The notes beneath the pieces were generated by a model, which was not told the origin of the DNA, ran no database searches, and saw only the letters and a program-made list of their open reading frames with translations. Below, in pieces: positions 62,733 through 64,000 of a DNA stretch of 64,000 nucleotides (position 1 is the first letter of the stretch; each line of letters starts with the position of its first letter). The DNA comes from Sinorhizobium chiapasense (lineage in GTDB: Bacteria > Pseudomonadota > Alphaproteobacteria > Rhizobiales > Rhizobiaceae), in the NCBI RefSeq assembly GCF_036488675.1, contig NZ_CP133148.1, positions 2,790,001 to 2,854,000 of the forward strand, given 5' to 3'. The position numbers were made by a program, and so were the translations under genes.

Positions 62733-62787
62733 AGCGGGATGAGGAAAAGTGCGCGCGGTTTTCCGCCCGCATCCCGCTCCAATTCAA
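62730..62787 (+). repeat. Rhizobial intergenic mosaic repeat, family B (short)
   Basis: TAGAGCGGGATGAGGAAAAG and CGGTTTTCCGCCCGCATCCC then GCTC: begins at the lldD stop codon, sense orientation, and forms one long hairpin. The second palindrome of the full copies is missing. Confidence 0.8.
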
Positions 62788-62796
62788 GGTTCTGCG

Positions 62797-63159
62797 TCAG
62801 CTTCCGCGATAGGTCGAGTAGCCGTAGGGCGAGAGCAGCAGCGGCACGTGATAGTGGCTTCCGGGATCGGCGATCCCGAAGCGCAACGGGATGAGGTCGA
62901 GGAAGGCCGGCTTCGGAAGGACGACGCCTGTTGCCCGGAGATAGTCGCCGGCGTGGAAGACCAGTTCGTAATTGCCGGCCATGAAGGCCACGCCTTCGAC
63001 CATCGGCCCGTCGACGCGCCCGTCGCTGTTCGTGTGGACCGTGCGGATCAATTGCCGCTCCTCGCCTTCCAGCCAATAAAGATCGATCCTCAGGCCCTCC
63101 GCCGGTCTGCCGAGCGCGGTGTCGAGCACATGGGTCGTCAAGCGGCCAGTCTTGCTCAT
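62797..63159 (-). CDS. uraH: 5-hydroxyisourate hydrolase
   Basis: 120 residues. Transthyretin-like enzyme hydrolysing 5-hydroxyisourate to OHCU. The N-terminal [14 protein letters not shown] (catalytic His) and C-terminal YRGS signature, which separates HIU hydrolases from transthyretins, are both present. A cytosolic form with no signal peptide. Downstream of allA on the same strand with a 13-base gap. Confidence 0.95.
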   Translation of the reverse strand: MSKTGRLTTHVLDTALGRPAEGLRIDLYWLEGEERQLIRTVHTNSDGRVDGPMVEGVAFMAGNYELVFHAGDYLRATGVVLPKPAFLDLIPLRFGIADPGSHYHVPLLLSPYGYSTYRGS

Positions 63160-63172
63160 CGCTTCATTTCCT

Positions 63173-63670
63173 TCAGAAGGGAACAGGGATGACGAAGGGT
63201 TCGTCGTAGAAGAATTCTTCCAGATTGTTGCCGGGACCTTCGCGGTCGACGACGATGAAATCGCTCACCGCTTCGACCGACATCAGCGGATGATGCCAGA
63301 CGTTGCGGCCATAATTGACCCCCTGCCGTCCGCTCGCCAGGAACACCCGGGGTCTGCCCGGGCGCCCGCCGTCATCCTCGGCCACCACCGCGAGCCATGG
63401 ACGGTCGTCGAGCGGCGAAAAGCTCTGGCTTCCGAGCGGATGGCGCTCCATCATCGTGACGGCATAGGGAAAGGCGCGCGGCTGACCGCGAAAGATGTTG
63501 ATGATGACGCCGGCGCCCTCGCCCGTAACGTCGGCCCGCGCAACGGCGTGAAAGCGTTCGGTGTTGCCGCCATTGATGAAGCGCATCGAGGCCGGGTCCG
63601 CTTCGATGACGCTGCCGAACGGTGCGAAAGCTTCCTTCGTCAGGGGTTCGATCGGAAGCAGGCGCGGCAT
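63173..63670 (-). CDS. allA: Ureidoglycolate lyase
   Basis: 165 residues from ATG 63670. Cupin-fold enzyme splitting ureidoglycolate into glyoxylate and urea. The N-terminal [30 protein letters not shown] and [19 protein letters not shown] are conserved AllA segments. The first A of the start codon is the last base of the preceding short frame's stop (TGATG), so it is probably translated by coupling. Confidence 0.92.
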   Translation of the reverse strand: MPRLLPIEPLTKEAFAPFGSVIEADPASMRFINGGNTERFHAVARADVTGEGAGVIINIFRGQPRAFPYAVTMMERHPLGSQSFSPLDDRPWLAVVAEDDGGRPGRPRVFLASGRQGVNYGRNVWHHPLMSVEAVSDFIVVDREGPGNNLEEFFYDEPFVIPVPF

Positions 63671-63747
63671 CAGGCTTCGGCTCCGCGGCACACGGGTGCC
63701 TGGTACGACGCCGAGGCGGACAAGTCACGAACGGCACTCTCAGACAT
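63670..63747 (-). CDS. 25-codon frame bridging uraD and allA
   Basis: Starts with ATG 63747 inside the last codons of uraD (ATGTCTGAG; uraD stops at 63740) and stops at TGA 63670-63672, whose last base begins the all[13 protein letters not shown] is its start; it has no recognised family. The exact joints on both sides suggest that it is at least read through by ribosomes to couple uraD to allA; whether the peptide matters is unknown. Confidence 0.4.
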   Translation of the reverse strand: MSESAVRDLSASASYQAPVCRGAEA

Positions 63748-64000
63748 CTTCATCTCCGGGCAGCATGGATCTGAGCCGCAGCCGGGCGATCTGCTCCACC
63801 TGCGCGCAGGCGGTTTCAAATTCTTCTTCCGCCGAATTGTCAATCCGCCTTTCGAAAGCGGCAAGAATGTCGTCCTTCGTCAGCCCCTTGACCGCAATGA
63901 TGAAGGGAAACCCGAACTTCTTCGTGTAGGCGGCGTTGAGCGCGGTGAATCGCTGATGCTCTTCGGGTGAAAGGCGGTCCAGTCCGGCGGACGCCTGCTC
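63740..64000 (-). CDS. uraD: OHCU decarboxylase, 5' part beyond the window
   Basis: The last 86 codons are visible, ending TGA 63740-63742; the start lies past the window. FGFPFIIAVKG is the signature of 2-oxo-4-hydroxy-4-carboxy-5-ureidoimidazoline decarboxylase, and the C-terminal helix [13 protein letters not shown] is as in the family. Decarboxylates OHCU to S-allantoin after UraH. The frame is open to the window edge. It leads the uraD-allA-uraH unit. Confidence 0.9.
   Translation of the reverse strand, partial: EQASAGLDRLSPEEHQRFTALNAAYTKKFGFPFIIAVKGLTKDDILAAFERRIDNSAEEEFETACAQVEQIARLRLRSMLPGDEDV

Noticed and set aside
1..64000. tRNA, rRNA, CRISPR array, IS element or prophage
   Set aside because: I looked for GTTCGANTC-type T-loops in gaps, regularly spaced short repeats, transposase or integrase motifs and found none. 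A tRNAscan run would settle the tRNA question.

Overview
The window looks like chromosomal DNA of a fast-growing rhizobium of the Sinorhizobium/Ensifer group. The evidence is high GC content, a fused anthranilate synthase trpE(G) behind a three-Trp leader peptide, the choline transporter choXWV, the nodulation repressor nolR, a 420-residue BacA, a ShmR-type heme receptor, and many rhizobial intergenic mosaic repeats. In S. meliloti, as I recall, der(engA), bacA, glpK, bdhA and xdhAB lie on pSymB, while leuA, trpE(G), choXWV and nolR are chromosomal. Finding both sets in one stretch suggests the ancestral layout, that is, a Sinorhizobium outside the meliloti/medicae lineage. The species itself cannot be read from the sequence.

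Layout. 1-6.3 kb: acetyltransferases, a glutathionyl-hydroquinone reductase, a Nudix hydrolase, a phosphoesterase, a secreted TPR protein and an ECF sigma/anti-sigma pair. 6.4-17.4 kb: leuA with a Leu-codon leader, a ClpP paralogue, a frameshifted GNAT gene, queF, a Mn-type cation exporter, trpE(G) with trpL and attenuator, the heme receptor with an iron-type operator, and an extensin-like secreted protein. 17.7-20 kb: a DUF1993 protein and fhs. 20-27.6 kb: an uncharacterised five-gene minus-strand cluster (coiled-coil protein, unknown protein, AAA ATPase, two more unknowns). A DUF559 nuclease gene flanked by inverted REP-like repeats is lodged inside it. 28-32 kb: tdk and choXWV. 32-40.4 kb: a HugZ-like protein, nolR, an omega-aminotransferase, adenine deaminase, an orphan membrane protein, an alpha-glucosidase and a KDG-type kinase. 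40.5-50.5 kb: der with a TPR membrane protein, NnrU, a polysaccharide deacetylase, bacA, an MFS carrier, map, a flavin monooxygenase, and an ArsR/SRPBCC/small membrane protein operon. 50.8-64 kb: glpK, bdhA, xdhAB and a purine-degradation block (LysR regulator, puuD, guaD, lldD, uraH, allA, uraD).

The clearest joint function is purine catabolism. Adenine deaminase and guanine deaminase feed hypoxanthine and xanthine to XdhAB. PuuD, a membrane urate hydroxylase with a cytochrome c tail, makes 5-hydroxyisourate. UraH and UraD convert it to S-allantoin, and AllA acts further down, on ureidoglycolate.

Regulation is unusually readable. Two leader peptides (Trp and Leu) each sit directly at a promoter. 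A NolR-type box precedes nolR, a TGA-N9-TCA iron box overlaps the shmR promoter, and palindromes precede choX, the ArsR operon and bacA. Four repeat classes punctuate the window; one of them is joined to stop codons, always in sense orientation. No tRNA, rRNA, CRISPR array, prophage or insertion sequence was recognised.
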